This document shows positions 13,084-25,745 of a stretch of 64,000 nt of DNA, piece after piece; position 1 is the first letter of the stretch; every line of letters starts with the position of its first letter. Source of the stretch: Isoetes taiwanensis (lineage: Eukaryota > Streptophyta > Lycopodiopsida > Isoetales > Isoetaceae); contig JAJEKV010000045.1 in NCBI GenBank assembly GCA_021234155.1, forward strand, positions 9,287,105-9,351,104, in the 5' to 3' direction. Made by a program: the position numbers and the translations under genes. Below the pieces are notes generated by a model. It made no database searches. It was not told the origin of the DNA and saw nothing but the letters and a program-made list of their open reading frames with translations.

Positions 13084-13379
13084 ATGGTTGTACTCGTTGC
13101 TAAATTTTCAGATGAAATTAATTTTGTATGCTACATCGACAACTTGAAACCAACACAAATTATTGTGAATTGCTATGTTGGGTTTCTAGTGCCAATTAAA
13201 AGTGGACTTGAAACCATCTAAGGTGATACGTTAGAGTTACCTATATGTAACAGAATGTAGGAGTAGTTGCTTCTAGAGTTATCTATATGTAAGAGAAAGT
13301 AGTAGTTACTTTGCCCCTATAGGGGTTTGCTTTCTATTCTTTCAAGTAGTAGCATTATCTTATCTTATTCTTGGTAGCC

Positions 13380-13525
13380 TTTTAATATTTGGTTATTGTG
13401 TTTGGTGATGGGGCCTAGTCCCCAGGTTTTAGATGGGCTAATGCCCTTGCATGTGCCGTCCCATAACCCGTTGGGTTCCCGTGGACGTAAAAAGTCCTCT
13501 TATCTTACCTTATCTTATCTTATCT
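13380..13525 (+). mobile_element. 3' tail of non-LTR family N, copy 2
   Basis: Only the 3' untranslated end is present. It aligns with copy 1: TTTGGTGATGGGG, GCATGTGCCGTC, then a hairpin (AACCC-GTT-GGGTT, 13465-13477), CCGTGGACG (13479-13487), TAAAAAG and a terminal TCTTA-type pentanucleotide run. The stem sequence differs from copies 1 and 3 but pairing is kept. It is a severely 5'-truncated insertion, as is common for LINEs. Confidence 0.75.
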
Positions 13526-15029
13526 TTATTCTCCACTATCGTTTCACAATAGTTGTACTCGATTTTACTATTTGAATTGCATGATTGATATAAATGGGTG
13601 TTTATTACAGAGAGCTCTTGTCGAATCCCAATATTTAGGCCACAAAATAACATAACAATTTATAAATGGGAAATAATCTATTGCTAACGTCACAAAAATC
13701 CGCCTGCAAAAGACACATTGAGCGATCCTATATGCCTTAATTTATCAGTAACACATAATAAGAGAGGCTAGGAATAAACCCTCAACTTCACAAAGCAATT
13801 TCTGCAATACACTCTTGAAAATATACGTCGTATTCCATGAAAATATTGTGATATCGTGGTACTATCTTTGAGATAGAGACATAAACCCTTGGAATATGTA
13901 AGTTTATTTATGGAACTTACTGACACTTAGGCACTAAAGTAATGGTTCGAAACACTTTGCCCTAATCAAATTTAGGTACCCTTGAAGGAGGTGATTGGTC
14001 AACAATAGTTGCACGCCTTCAGGCTGTTAGGGTAGGACAATTCAAAAAATGGTTTGTCCACCGTTAAGTTGGCAGGCGTGTAATATAGATATATAAGGAC
14101 TGTGATATAGGCAGTGAGTTTGGCAGAAAGAAATAATTGTAAAGTTTACGCTCTACATAAGTTCGAGCAAGGTATTGACATTGCTGTGGGGGTTTCAAGA
14201 TAACAATCATTATGGATGACGGAGTATGTGTCATGATCTGGGGAAGTGGTGTACAAAAAGAGGACGAAGATAGAGAAAAGTATTGAAAGGTGATGGTACA
14301 AATTCCAAACCCAAGGCCTAGAGGAGTGTTGCATGGCAGTATCTAGTTGGTTCGGTCAAGAGAGGTCTATTCTCTGAGAAGTAAGGCAAGTCAAGGCGTA
14401 GATACTAAAAGAAACAGCATTTGGTATAGTTGGCTCTATAGTGGTACTTAGCTCCTGACATGTGAAGTTGAATAGAATAGCATTTAAAGTAGATGAAGGT
14501 ACTAGAGATTAAACGACGGCAAGGTTGAAAGAATTTTGCTATCAAGGCATCTACTAGAGAAAAATTATTGAAACATCAGTAGTGGAGAATTCCCTGCTTC
14601 TAGAGTATTGCTGCGAGCGAACGTTTATCCCAGGGGAGAGCGGATTAGAATCCAATGTAGGAGATTCTATCTCGCTCAGAAGAGTCGCCGTCCATCTCGC
14701 ATCGAGAAAGTGCGATAATATGGTCGGGGAACCCATTTGCTGGGGGCCAATAATGACCCTTGGGGCGAGCTGCCATGGCTGCACAAGTCCAGCGGAGTTG
14801 TTGCTACCACAACATGGATTTACGGAAGGTGGCCTTCTAAGTTGAATAGAAGAGTAACCACTATGAAAAAAATTGAGAAGACCATATTTCTTGAAAAGGA
14901 ACTTAGCCCATTGGTAAAGGGGGCGGCGTGGCTGCAGGAGGTCAAGGAATATACTTTTTCTTATTTAAAAAGGAGGAGTTGTCTACATAAACATATTCAA
15001 CGTGTATAATATATGTATAAAAATTCACA
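13526..15029. other. intergenic, no gene recognised
   Basis: No coding region can be supported. A moderately GC-rich open stretch at about 14580-14850 has no recognisable domain. Confidence 0.4.
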
Positions 15030-15034
15030 TTGTA

Positions 15035-15150
15035 TTTAACGAAGGTTGGTGTGGTGGTAAGGTTCTAAGGTTGAAAACAGGAGGTCATGGGTTCGAAACA
15101 AAGGGGAAAATAAAGCTTCTTCTTTCTTTCTTTCTTTTTTTCTTTTTTTT
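15035..15150 (+). mobile_element. possible tRNA-derived SINE remnant
   Basis: GGTTGGTGTGGTGGTAAGG resembles the A-box region of the SINE at 11024-11170, and GGGTTCGAAAC about 35 nt later fits a B box. The sequence then runs into a T/C-rich tract (15117-15150). No target-site duplication was found, so this is a weaker call. Confidence 0.45.
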
Positions 15151-15600
15151 TACACGCGTTTTTATACGACAGAAACAAAATACGACGGAAAATTTATATG
15201 GCGCATATTTCGGCGCCGAGGAGAATTTGGACGGCCCAAATCTTGTCGGCGCCGATTTTGCTTTTTAGCCAAATTGATGATGATGACAATTCGTCCAAGA
15301 GTTGCTCTAGGCTAATTGAAGTGTTTCCGACGCAATGGAACAAAAATCGGCTCAATCCGAGTTCCTTAGAGAAAGTTATGGCCTACGGAAGAAAGGGACT
15401 ACATTTTGTCAAAACCGCAACATAACCTCACTTTAATATCTTAAAATTTTCTTCTTAACTAGCTCATTCCTCACATACTTAGGCCAACAATCATCCTACC
15501 TATGGGTTTGGAGTAACTTTCCTATATTAGAGGTCCCCTACTATAATGATCTAACGAGTTAGAACATGGTCAATGCTATGATCTGGTCTACCAAAATCAT

Positions 15601-16560
15601 GGCTCTGGAACCATTGTGACGCTCCCCGTCCCTATACGATTCTCCCGTCACCACAGAAAGGCCCTCCGTCTGACTCGGACCACCTGTGATGGGCAAGTGT
15701 CCGGGTGAAGGACACGGAGGTGTCATTCGTCCCACGCCTTCTATGGGAATCCTATATAGTGGAAGCGTGCATACATGTTAGCACCTAGCAACAATACAAA
15801 TAAATAATATACCACCACGAAGGGTGGCCCATCATCATCAATACAAATACAATAGAATACCAACATATAAAAGAAATGCACCATAAAAAAGGGCTCTACC
15901 CCGGGCTCAGACTCATGGGGTCGACTGACAGTCAAGGCCTTCGGATAACAGCAGACAGAAGTATAACATGGCGTTGGCTGACATAGAACAATGGCTAGGG
16001 TAGTTCACTCCATCTGCCCCTCTGTGCACACTTTGCAAATAGGCTGAATCATGTTGTGGCATGGTTGTAGCCTTCCGAAGACGTAATCTCATGGAGTCAC
16101 CCGACGAGACTAGGTTACATCTCCCCGGCCCGACGAGGCAGAAAAGGGGGAACCCCCTTTCAGAGCACGATGCTTCCATGGGTGACTAGAGGATCGTGGT
16201 TCCGTCAGGCAACCACGCATTTGTACCTGACTTTAACCCCCCAAAATCCATAGGCCACCCCGCCACACCTCGAGCCCAGGATGTCCCTATAGGTACGTAT
16301 CCTGCGACCCAGGAGGTGTCAAATCCATACCCGGCCCATATACAATGACCGACTATAGAACTAGCCACAGTAGGGAGCCTTGTACCCATGCTAGGCAAGG
16401 TCCCACCCCCACATCCCCATCGTGATCCTTGTCGAATGCTCAGCCACATCATATTATCGACAGCCCGGAGGGCTCTTGTGCACAGGCCGCATTTAATGTA
16501 AGGGATTCTAGCTAGGAGCATCACTAAATCTAGATAGCGTTTAGGTCTCTACCCCTCTTA
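15601..16560 (-). mobile_element. LTR-retrotransposon fragment: LTR plus primer-binding site
   Basis: On the minus strand the sequence ends ...GAGCGTCACA and is followed after one base by TGGTTCCAGAGCC (15613-15601). This fits a primer-binding site for initiator-methionine tRNA, with one deviation from TGGTATCAGAGC. The LTR runs right from 15615 to at least 16560. It shares scattered blocks with 60850-61740 in the same orientation (for example GCACACTTTGCA, CATCTCCCC, CACAGGCCGCATT). The leader after the PBS matches the one at 25527-25600. No gag-pol was found, and the outer LTR end is not defined. Confidence 0.65.
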
Positions 16561-16569
16561 ATCCAATAG

Positions 16570-19500
16570 AACACAGGAGGAACAAAAAGAGAAAACAACA
16601 ACCAGATACAAACATCCATCATTATCATAAATAGATCTAGAATAGAATCTTATCATCCATCTACTCAAACAAGGGTCAGAAGAATACAAACTATGCTAAA
16701 ACTAACCGGTATCATAGCTATCTCTCTGGTTCTCCATCCGTCTGGGTGCTTCAACGGAAACCTTGATCTTTTCTTAATCTTGCCTTAAACTTAAAACAAA
16801 AAATTTTATCTAATAAATCTTAAGCTTTGCTAATATATCTCAAAAGATCAAATCTTCCCTGGACCTTTATCCTAAATCTTTAGCCACAGCCATTATGATT
16901 GTCATAAATAGTTGGTGCTATTTGTGAGATCATGATCCTTACCTTGGAAAGAGTTTGGAAAGTGTTGGTGCTCTTGTCCAAATTAAAAGAATGAGTTGGT
17001 ACTCGTCTGTACAAATTGGCTTAATTTGTGGTTTACAACTGAGGTCAGTTGCTTCCAAAAAGGGAAGATTTGTTATGAATATGATAGCTCGGGGATGTTG
17101 TCTTGGATGTTAGTCTTGGTGGACTAGCATGGGTGTGTAAGAATAGCAAATTATGGGCAATGCAAGGCAAATAAATGGCAAGGAAACCTTATAAATAATT
17201 ATGGTTAGATAATATCTTAAAGCCAAGATATTATTTAATGGTTGAAGTTCTAGAGTCTAAATATGGTTGAGCTATGATAGTATCGTTACGTTTAAAGGTC
17301 AAAGATAAATATAAAAGAAACTAATGCCAAAATTGGTTATAGAATCTTCGAAGCATCAATCTCTTGAATAACCTATTTGGAGAAAGGAAAAGTGTCTATC
17401 GGTGTGAAAACAAGGACATAAACAATCAAGGTGTACAAAGGCTTCCATTTTTATTTTCTTACAGAATATTTGAGAATGAAGACAATGTCAAATCCATTAA
17501 CAATTTCTTATTTGTGATAGCTGATTGCACACCCTTTGAATCAGCAATGACAACCCAGATTCCACCTCTATTGTATGTTGAGCACTAAAAAATAGTGAAC
17601 TTCATGCAATGACAACCACAACAAAATACAACATACATCCACCAGTAACCTTCAACCAAATACCAATACGAATTGCATGTTTTTTCTTAAAAAAAAAAAC
17701 AAATGGTTCTTATCAAATCAATGCAAATAGCATGTACAAAACAAAACCTCATTCCAAAGATGTCCAAAAAATATATTCTTCAAGTTGCCTACTATAAGGA
17801 GCCTTAAACGCAATTGTTATCATGAAAGAAAGTAACTTACAATTAAAAAATATAGTAAAGCGGTTTTTTAGAGATTGAATGCACTAAATTTTTTTGAAAT
17901 TCCAAATCATGGTGAACAATAAGCAACATCTTAACAATAAGATATTGGACATTCAAACATGAACCTCTGTTTACCATCCTAATGATATGGATTGGACTAG
18001 TAACTAAGAAGCTGCAGATTTCGTTTGCTTATTTGTAGTTAAAAAGAAGTGCTCATAAAATTGCTTATTTGTTTATTGAAAAGAATTATTATACAAACAA
18101 AGCACCATTCTCAGGTATATACTTTGTGTCCAAATGGGGCCATAAACTTCCACGATTTGAGTTTGGTATTTGTGGGAGTGCTTTTAGCAATGGTATGGGA
18201 TAAGATTTCGGTGGCGTATAGTATTGGAAAGCGTATATTTTGAAGCGCTTAATGCCGTTTAGATGTCGATTAAGCAAACAGGGCGAATTTCTGAGGGCAC
18301 TTGCGATGTCTGAAAGTGGAATTAAGGGGGCGCCACGTGATGGTGTTGCATTCCCAGACAGTGAACTCATGCATGCCGAAGAAGACGGGTATGGACAGTG
18401 GTTCGGATCCCAAACCCAATTTCAGATGCCTCAGTTCTGGTTCATTCAGACCCAATTTTGGCCTTTATCATGTTGTTTTAGCCTAACCCACTCAATCGAT
18501 TTCATCCCTGGCAGCTAATCCGGTAGTTCGTCTGATTCATGCTTCCCTTGATCAAATCGATCATCGTCCTTCAATTTAGGTCTGATTCCTTGCATTCATA
18601 CTCAGTTCCTACTTGTTTTCTTGCTGGGATCTCTACCCCTGCCCCTTCCGATTCTGACTTTTAAACTAACTCAGCTCCTTGCTGAGCTCAAGAATAATGA
18701 GATTTTTCATGGCTGCGCTCCAGAGGGATGATTGTGGTAAGATGGGTACGAGTAAGACAGAGCCGCTCCAAAACGTATCAGTTCTAGCACTGTGTGTATC
18801 GGGATTTATTCGTGTATTTTTCTCCTATTATCATATACTAGCTTCATGTTAAATAATTTGATGAAGTGCATCCGTTCGTGAAATCCCAATGTCATTTGTG
18901 TAGAGAAATGTATTCAGATGCTGTCTAAAAATCGTGTGCGTTTTGGGTTTCGTGTGTTGTAATCTATTCTGTTGCAATAAGAATCTTAGGTGTGTGGTGC
19001 TGATGTGCAGATGTCTTCATTTTAATGTCATGTAAGGAAAGGTGAAATTAAACGTCCATGTATTTCAAAGTGACCTTAGAAAGTGGCAAAGGATTTTTTT
19101 GTGAAAAAAATATTGGCTGTTGATTTAGCATGATACCCGGGATATGCTGGAGATCAATGGCTCATATGCAACCTTCAAAACAAAACCCATAAACCCTTGA
19201 ATTTAGACAGCGTATTCTTCCACGATCATGACTCCTTATTCCACATTTTATAAATATATTAAAAATTGGATGGTTTGATGTCCACGTTTTATAAATCATG
19301 AATCTCTAGTTCGCATTTAGTTGTATGCGAAATAGGCAAGTAGTCATATAAGTATAAACTCAACTCTTCCTACACCACCCATATATCTGCCAAACTAATA
19401 CACCTGCAACTAAGAACTTTAGTTGCAGTACCTATAACCTTCTCACAATTGGTATGAATGAGTCTCACAACATGCTTTCATATTTTCACAACACCACGTT

Positions 19501-20702
19501 TGATATTTTCCGGCCGGCAAAAGTTCTCGGCAGAACCGCCAACCTTGGCGGCGTACTCACGGTTCCGCTGCTCGTGCCGCCTCGGCTGAAAAATTTGGGC
19601 AGGGGAACTTGCTTTGATGCCATTATAGTGCTGCCTTGATGCCATTTATAGCATCATTCCCCAATATTACAGGGGAAAAAATGATGTTCCAGTTCATAAT
19701 TTAAACTGTTGCTGCCTTTAAGATCCTGTCTGAAATGACCACAAACCCGTCACAACGTTTCAATAAGCTCTAATGATAGGAGACTAAATGCCACAGAGGC
19801 CATGGCATGCACAGAAGATGCCATTTCCAGCTGATTAGCTTCATCACTATGAATATGACACGTTTCACAATGAATATTGCATTCTTGAAGTTCTCTTGCA
19901 AAACTATGCATTCTGTAATATCTTGTTCCTGTGACTTTCGTTGCTTTCCAATAAAATGATTTGACTTCTTCAATCCTCCTAAAGTGAGGTGACTAAAATC
20001 TTCTTAGAATATAAAATAGTCCCACCTTCAAGATCTCGTATTATACTACTACCAAAAAGCTGAACAATATTCTGGAACGTCCATAAACTATAGAGCTACA
20101 TTACAAGTTCAAAACAAAATTTTGGACGAGAACAGATATGTTCGCTCATGCAATTAGAAGGGCAGCATATTCCAGAGGCCATTGACAAGGTGGTCCTAAG
20201 TCATGTCCAACATTATTATGGCATGTGCTTTTTTGTAGTATTGGTGCAATGGCATTCTAATCTAATTCGCAAGTGGAATCCCAAAACTTAGATTATTCCG
20301 CCAAATATTCATGATAACAATCATTAACCACCCGTCTGTACAACACCATCTCCAGTTAGTCTCTGCTCTCTGGCAATGAATTTGACGAGAACCTCGTGTC
20401 CTCAATACTGATAGTTCTAACTTGATAGAACCAATCCCAAATTACTATAGACAGGCATGGGAGGAATCAGAGGATATAGCTCGGGATAGCTGGATGACCA
20501 AATCTAAATTCCTCCACCTTTTACGAGACCCGCTAGCTAATAACAGACAAGAAACATGAGCTACACCACAATGTGATTATAATCCTGGGCAAATTTTTCA
20601 CATTGAAGCAATATTACTTTTCCAGTGTATACATTCTTATAACTGGGATTTCCAAAGGCCCATACATGACACCAACCAGAACAATCAGAGACTCACCACC
20701 TG
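16570..20702. other. gene-poor region
   Basis: About 4 kb of mostly AT-rich DNA. An open frame at 18240-18518 and a short GC-rich segment at 19500-19580 have no recognisable domain or homologous partner here. I see no gene, RNA gene or element that I can support. Confidence 0.4.
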
Positions 20703-22590
20703 CTAGTCATCCCCTGTTAAGGCATATTTAAGATCTTCAATAAAGGCTTGTTCAGATGTTTCTCTCTGGACCACTTCATGTCTCACATACACAGCATCTG
20801 CACTTGCTAGCCTCATTGATACTGCTTCCTCTTTTGACGAAATGCCCTGCTTGTAAGGAAAGAAATGTGTAACTACATGGCCGGATGTAGCTTGTTTAAT
20901 AATACAATTTTTATCGTTTTGAGCTGGCTTAACATCCTGACAAGACAACACATACCACAATACAAACAGCACCAGAAGGCAGATTCCTTACTAACGATGT
21001 CGCAATGTCTTGTCTAATGCCTGGAACTGCTAGCTAGCAAAGAAGCCAAAATTGACATTACCAAAAACCATGAGTATGAACTTAAAGTTGTTTCACTACC
21101 TTAAGCCCAACGGACATATTGATGCCAAAGACTGGAATGCCTATCTGTGATAGCTCTTCTAATTCCATTAAGTTAACCACCTGAAAAATGAAAAAGCTCG
21201 AGTTTAGTAGTCATGAGATTGACCAAAATCTACATGGTTCTAAAGACTAACAATTACATAGGACCAACCTACCTCAACCACTGCATCTAGACCTACTGAT
21301 CCAGCAATTTTGACCAACGAACTTGTTCCTGTATTAATGATCCCCGTTTCAACTGTCTGATCAATCACAACAACCATATAATGTACATAAATACCTTTCT
21401 TGAGCACAGCATGAACTACCGTGATGGCAGAAGCACCAGCTTCTCTTGTTTCTGCAATCTTGAAGATGTGAAACTGACAAGTAAGCAAAAATTCTAGTTG
21501 GGACAACTGCCTTATAAGATAATGTTCCATCGTCTACCTGAATAGGATGGATGATCCAGTCTTTCCAAAGAACAGGCACATCCACAGCTGTAACATTGAT
21601 TTGGGAACAGTATCATTTCAAATTAGCATTGACATCACTCTTCCTATAGTAAAATACCTACCATTACATACAGATGATAGATCTCTGTTTGATGTATCAT
21701 TTCCTGCAGAAACTGAAAGCACATCCGCCCCTGCAAAAAACATCTTTATACTGTGACATCCACAAATTGGAAAACAATTGAAAACCTACTATTCTTTTTA
21801 TATCAACATCACTGTTGTCCCAATCTTTACACTCTTTTGCTTCTAACCGCAAATTAGAGCATGCTCCTTGAGTGCAAATTATCACGCCATCATTCACAGA
21901 TCAATTGAACAAGCATCTTGTGGATTGTCAATGTCAGGCGTTATTTCCTAATCATCAACAGTAATAAAAAAATCTTCTGTGATTTCTGATGGACTAGAAT
22001 CACTTCTAGGGATTAAAAAATAGAAGTACAGGAAGATATCCTTATAATCAATATGCCAACAAGTTCCAGACTCAAAGATGTTTTAGTTTTGCATCCTAGA
22101 AGAAACATGACAACAGTTTCGATTTATGGAAATAAGGCAATCAAAACATGCAAAATCCACCATGTTTCGGAAAGGGCAACTGGAGATTGCACAAAGAATG
22201 AAAGCATAGCGATTTTGTCTTTGCTATTTTATAACATAGGAGAGTTTAATGACGTACGTAATTACCCCAAGAAGCATACTGCCTACATCGATCGATGAAC
22301 GACTCCTTGGATTCGTCTGGCGATATCCTGGACACTTCTACGACCAAAGATGTCTTGCCTTGCATGTTCTGCTTCACAAATTTGTTTAGCATTGCGAATG
22401 GCTTGTGCAGGGATGCATCCTGCAGTGCCTCAATCCTTTTCTCTAGGCGACCTGGAGGGATGGTCGCAAGCTGAGATTCTAGGGCGGTCCTTTTACTCTG
22501 CAATATAGAAGCTAGGTCCCCACTTGCCCGGGTTATTTGGATATGGCAACTCCAACCACAACAAGCCGACGAGGCCATCAACGATGCCAT
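20703..22590 (-). CDS. IGPS-like (TrpC-family) barrel protein, complete gene
   Basis: Eight exons on the minus strand: 22590-22266, 21730-21662, 21587-21538, 21458-21395, 21328-21273, 21180-21100, 21033-20956, 20846-20703. They join in phase into 867 nt (288 aa plus stop). The start is the ATG of MASLMASSACC; an in-frame ATG at 22662 would add 24 residues. The N-terminus shows the IGPS helix and first strand (KTSLVVEVSRISPDE for ALIAEVKKASPS), then GADVLSVSAG, the LWKDWII strand, the AGASAI helix, GLDAVVEV and FGIN. Relative to known IGPS enzymes the first-strand Glu, the KD lysine, the later Glu and the GIN Asn remain. The first-strand Lys is Ser, and the AES of AESGIS is missing at the exon 7/8 junction. 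It may have another substrate. Inferred location: plastid or cytosol; no clear transit peptide. Confidence 0.8.
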
Positions 22591-23209
22591 AGCTAGAAAT
22601 TTTATTTTGAGGAATTTACAAATTTTAACCTTTATCCTAAATGTTTGGTGAAAATGTGACAAATATCGTTTGGGGTGTATTTAAAATCTTCTCCACCATT
22701 AGATCATGCCATATCTTGTAGAATATTCCTTATGGAGGCATACAAACCGTCCACTTGAAAAGAAGATGGAGTCAAACAACCATCTTTTGACCCGATCAGG
22801 TCAATGGGTACCAGAAAAAACCAATTCAGTGGTTCACAACTATCAGATTATACAACGTTAATGCATAAACAAATTCTATGACAGAGCCCAGGGAGTTGAA
22901 CCCCGGCGTTGTGCCCACGCTCTTCCAGATAGCACAAGACACCTACAGATGCTTTCCCTACTTGCATTCACAGCCATAGCCATATAGGTTCAAAGAATAA
23001 CCATATAGGTTCACAGAATGAGAAGTGCCGGAATAACAACTGTTGAGATTCAAAGCCAGATCAGCATGCAACAGATTTGTTTTCCAAGTCAGCATGCAAT
23101 ATATTTATTTCAGAAAAGTTGTTAGATTATTTCAACTTGCAAAAAGGTACAAATCATCAAGTTCAGATCATCAAAAATCTAAAAAGGTTCAGATCATCAA
23201 CTTCAGGTA
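22591..23209. other. spacer upstream of the IGPS-like gene
   Basis: Contains the inferred promoter side of the minus-strand IGPS-like gene and short AGTTCAGATCATCAA-type direct repeats at 23150-23210. On the minus strand at about 22930-22880 a tRNA-like segment with a B-box match (GGGTTCAACTCCC) is visible, but no cloverleaf could be drawn. Confidence 0.35.
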
Positions 23210-23215
23210 TCAATC

Positions 23216-24284
23216 TCACATCATAATCAGCATCACATCATTTAGCCCTTCACAAGAAATACATGGCACGACAATGTTGCAGTTCTGAAATGAGCCACCT
23301 ATAATGCTTCCCACGTTCATTTGCATACCCATAGCCTTCCTCACAACTGAATTGGTCTCAGACAACATATCAAGATCTTTGTTCAACTGTATGTCGACAG
23401 ACTCCATTGCACTGTATGGGACCAGAAGATGGGATCTACAAGCTATCTAACAAGCCACCAATAGGAGAACTGATAGTAGAACTGGAAGTACCTGGTTTAG
23501 TTTGCTGAATTTCGTTATCTGCCAAAATCTACTTCTTTATGTCACTACCATCACTATCCAACTCATCTAACTTCTCCAACTCTTTGGTATAAACCTCCTC
23601 GTACATTCTCCTTATCCCGTTCTCGTCAAACGGCTTACTCACAACAGACATAGCGCACTTTTGTTGCAATTCCATATTCTTGTCATATCTACAACAAAAG
23701 AAAATAATAAGTTAGAACAAATAGATAAAACTGAATTCACAAACAGACTAGGAAATTACCTGCTATATGCCTCGGTCGTCCTTTGCCCTATAATCCGCAT
23801 GCCTACACACTGTGGCACTCCAGCACGAGCTATCCTAGAAATAGCGGTAGTACGACCAGACTTACCAGTGATTTTTCCTTCAACACCGACTGTTTTAAGT
23901 ATGTATTTCATCCACCCAGCTATCTTTCTTGCACTCACCCTATGAACTAAATTTTACCACACATTTCCTCTATGGTTCACTATCGCCTGCATAAAACAAA
24001 ATGTAGGTGCAGGAGTCCCATCATCATTAAGCTTCGGCTCAGGTAAATGCCTTAGCAGCTGTCTATAAGTCAACACAGCATCAGCCTCGTAGTACTTGCA
24101 TGCCAACCTGAACTGCTCTTCTTGGTATCGATTCATGTCTGCATCGTAATTCTTGCTAGTTCGCTCATCGTATTCCAAATACTCACTGCCATTTTCTACT
24201 CCAATAGAAAAGCCTGATATAACTAGCAAATGCAACTCCTTTTGACCACGAATTGCAAACCTCGATACACAATAGTATAAAAAC
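23216..24284 (-). pseudogene. Crypton/DUF3504-type tyrosine recombinase, decayed
   Basis: The minus-strand exon starting after an AG at 24284 reads RFAIRGQKELHLL (first catalytic Arg block), then GSEYLEYDERTSKN, matching the EYLEFNERxTK segment of Crypton-derived domains. After LLRHLPEPKLNDDGTPAPTF and RGNVW the frame meets a stop. It resumes with ARKIAGWMKYILKTVGVEGK, the box GKSGRTTAISRIARAGVP (canonical NHSARKTA, His replaced by Lys), and IIGQRTTEAYSR (canonical GHR). An intron follows, and the catalytic Tyr lies in the first codon after it (SR|YDKN). A likely C-terminus at 23216-23280 (GSIIGGSFQNCNIVV) resembles the FxNC endings of this family. Such enzymes cut and rejoin circular DNA intermediates. 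The internal stop, the lost His residues and the missing 5' exons indicate a pseudogene. Confidence 0.65.
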
Positions 24285-25510
24285 CTGATCACAAAACATC
24301 AAAGTTAGTTAATTTTGAGAATGTAATAAAATATAGAAGCTATTTTAACTACTTAAGCACCTACAGAAAAGATTCCCCTAAATTCTCAAAGATTTCATCA
24401 AGATTCCCCCATAGATTCCTTAATGGCTAGGATTTATCCTCACCTTTTGATCTAACAGATAGAATCTGCTACACCAAATCCACTTTTTGGCGCATTCCTA
24501 ACAAAATTTCTTCTCCCTTTTTGATCCAACGATCTAAGGATGGGGTGCATGCCCCATGCATGCCCCCCATGGAGATCCGATGGCTACAACTTTGCCACCT
24601 CACTGCTTTTCAAATAAACGGCATAGATTTATTTGAGTATATAGACAATCTATATTAGATTCCCTTAGATTCTATGCTTCCTTTAGATTCTCCAAGGTTT
24701 CATCAAGATTCCCATAGATTCCCCTTGATTACTCAAGATTTTATGAAGATTCCTTTAGATCTTATAAAGATTCCCTTAGGCTCTCCAAGGTTCCACCAAG
24801 AATCTCAACGATTCCAGCAAGATTCCCCCAGACTCTAAAGATTCACATAAATTCCTCAAGTTTTTATGTAGATTCTCCTAGATTCTCTAAGACCCTAAGA
24901 AGATTCCCGTAGATTCTCAAATATTCTATGAAGATTCCCTTCGATTCCCTTACATCCTCTCGATTCCCCTAGATCCCCAAAGATTGCCCCAAGATTCACA
25001 TAGATTCCTTATGATTCTATGTAGATTCTCTAGGCTTCCATAAGATTCCATGAAGATTCCTCAAGGTTTTCAAAGATTGTATCAAGGTTCACCTAGATTC
25101 CTAGAGATCTTAGATCCTATGAAGATTCCCTTAGGTTCTCCAAGATTCCACTAGAATAAAATAGATTCCATCAAGATTCCCCTCGATTTTCAAAGATCCT
25201 ATGTAGATTCTCTTAGATTCTATGAAGATCCTATCAAGGTTCCCCTACATTCTCACATATTCTATGAAGATTCCCTAGGTTTCCGTAAATTCTCTCGAGA
25301 TTCTCGTAGATCCTGAAGGATTGTCCCAAAATTCACCTAGATTCCCCACAACTCTATGTAGATTCCCTTAGATCCTATGAAGATTTTCTTAGATTCTCCA
25401 AGCCATCAAGATTCCCCTAGATACTTAAAGATTCCATCAGGATTCCCCTACAATCTGAAATATACTCTCAAGATTCACATAGATTCCCATAGTTTCTATA
25501 TAGATTCCGT
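24190..25510 (-). repeat. inverted segmental duplication, copy A, with GAATCT minisatellite
   Basis: In reverse complement this segment matches 59232-60556 almost throughout. It contains, in minus order, a GAATCT-rich minisatellite (25510-24652), about 230 bp of unique DNA with GGGGCATGCATGGGGCATGC, a short minisatellite piece (24420-24363), an intron end and the first visible recombinase exon. Modules of 13-16 bp such as GAATCTAGGGGAATCTTGAT are arranged in longer higher-order units. At 25511 it abuts an LTR end. Confidence 0.85.
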
Positions 25511-25511
25511 G

Positions 25512-25680
25512 TAGGGGACGTCACAGTGGTATCAGAGCATGATCTTGGTAGACCAAGATCGGACACTGACCATTCCATGTTAGAACTAACAGTAGACTTC
25601 CAGTCTTGGGAATAGCAACCCAAGCATGAACCTCGAAAATGTGGATTTTTTTTTTTCAAATCCTTAGAGCAGCCAGGGGA
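25512..25680 (+). mobile_element. LTR end, primer-binding site and leader of an LTR retrotransposon
   Basis: GGGGACGTCACA ends at 25525. One base later comes TGGTATCAGAGC (25527-25538), the initiator-Met-tRNA primer-binding site. The leader (ATGATCTTGGTAGACC..., CATGTTAGAAC) matches that of the minus-strand fragment at 15613-15540, so both are from one family. Only the last few bases of the LTR remain; the minisatellite replaces the rest. No gag-pol follows. Confidence 0.7.
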
Positions 25681-25745
25681 ATAATGTTAAGTTAGGAAGA
25701 ATTATGGCAAAACCCTGAAAAACTATGGCAAAAAAGGTGTGACCT

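Noticed and set aside
15601-16560. Endogenous pararetrovirus instead of an LTR element
   Set aside because: A primer-binding site beside a TG...CA-type LTR end and no viral coding region; an LTR retrotransposon explains it better.
22880-22930. tRNA gene on the minus strand
   Set aside because: Only a B-box/T-arm-like segment could be found; no acceptor or anticodon stem pairing.
24363-25510. CRISPR-like array
   Set aside because: The repeats are short degenerate modules without uniform spacers and lie in a eukaryotic context; this is a minisatellite.
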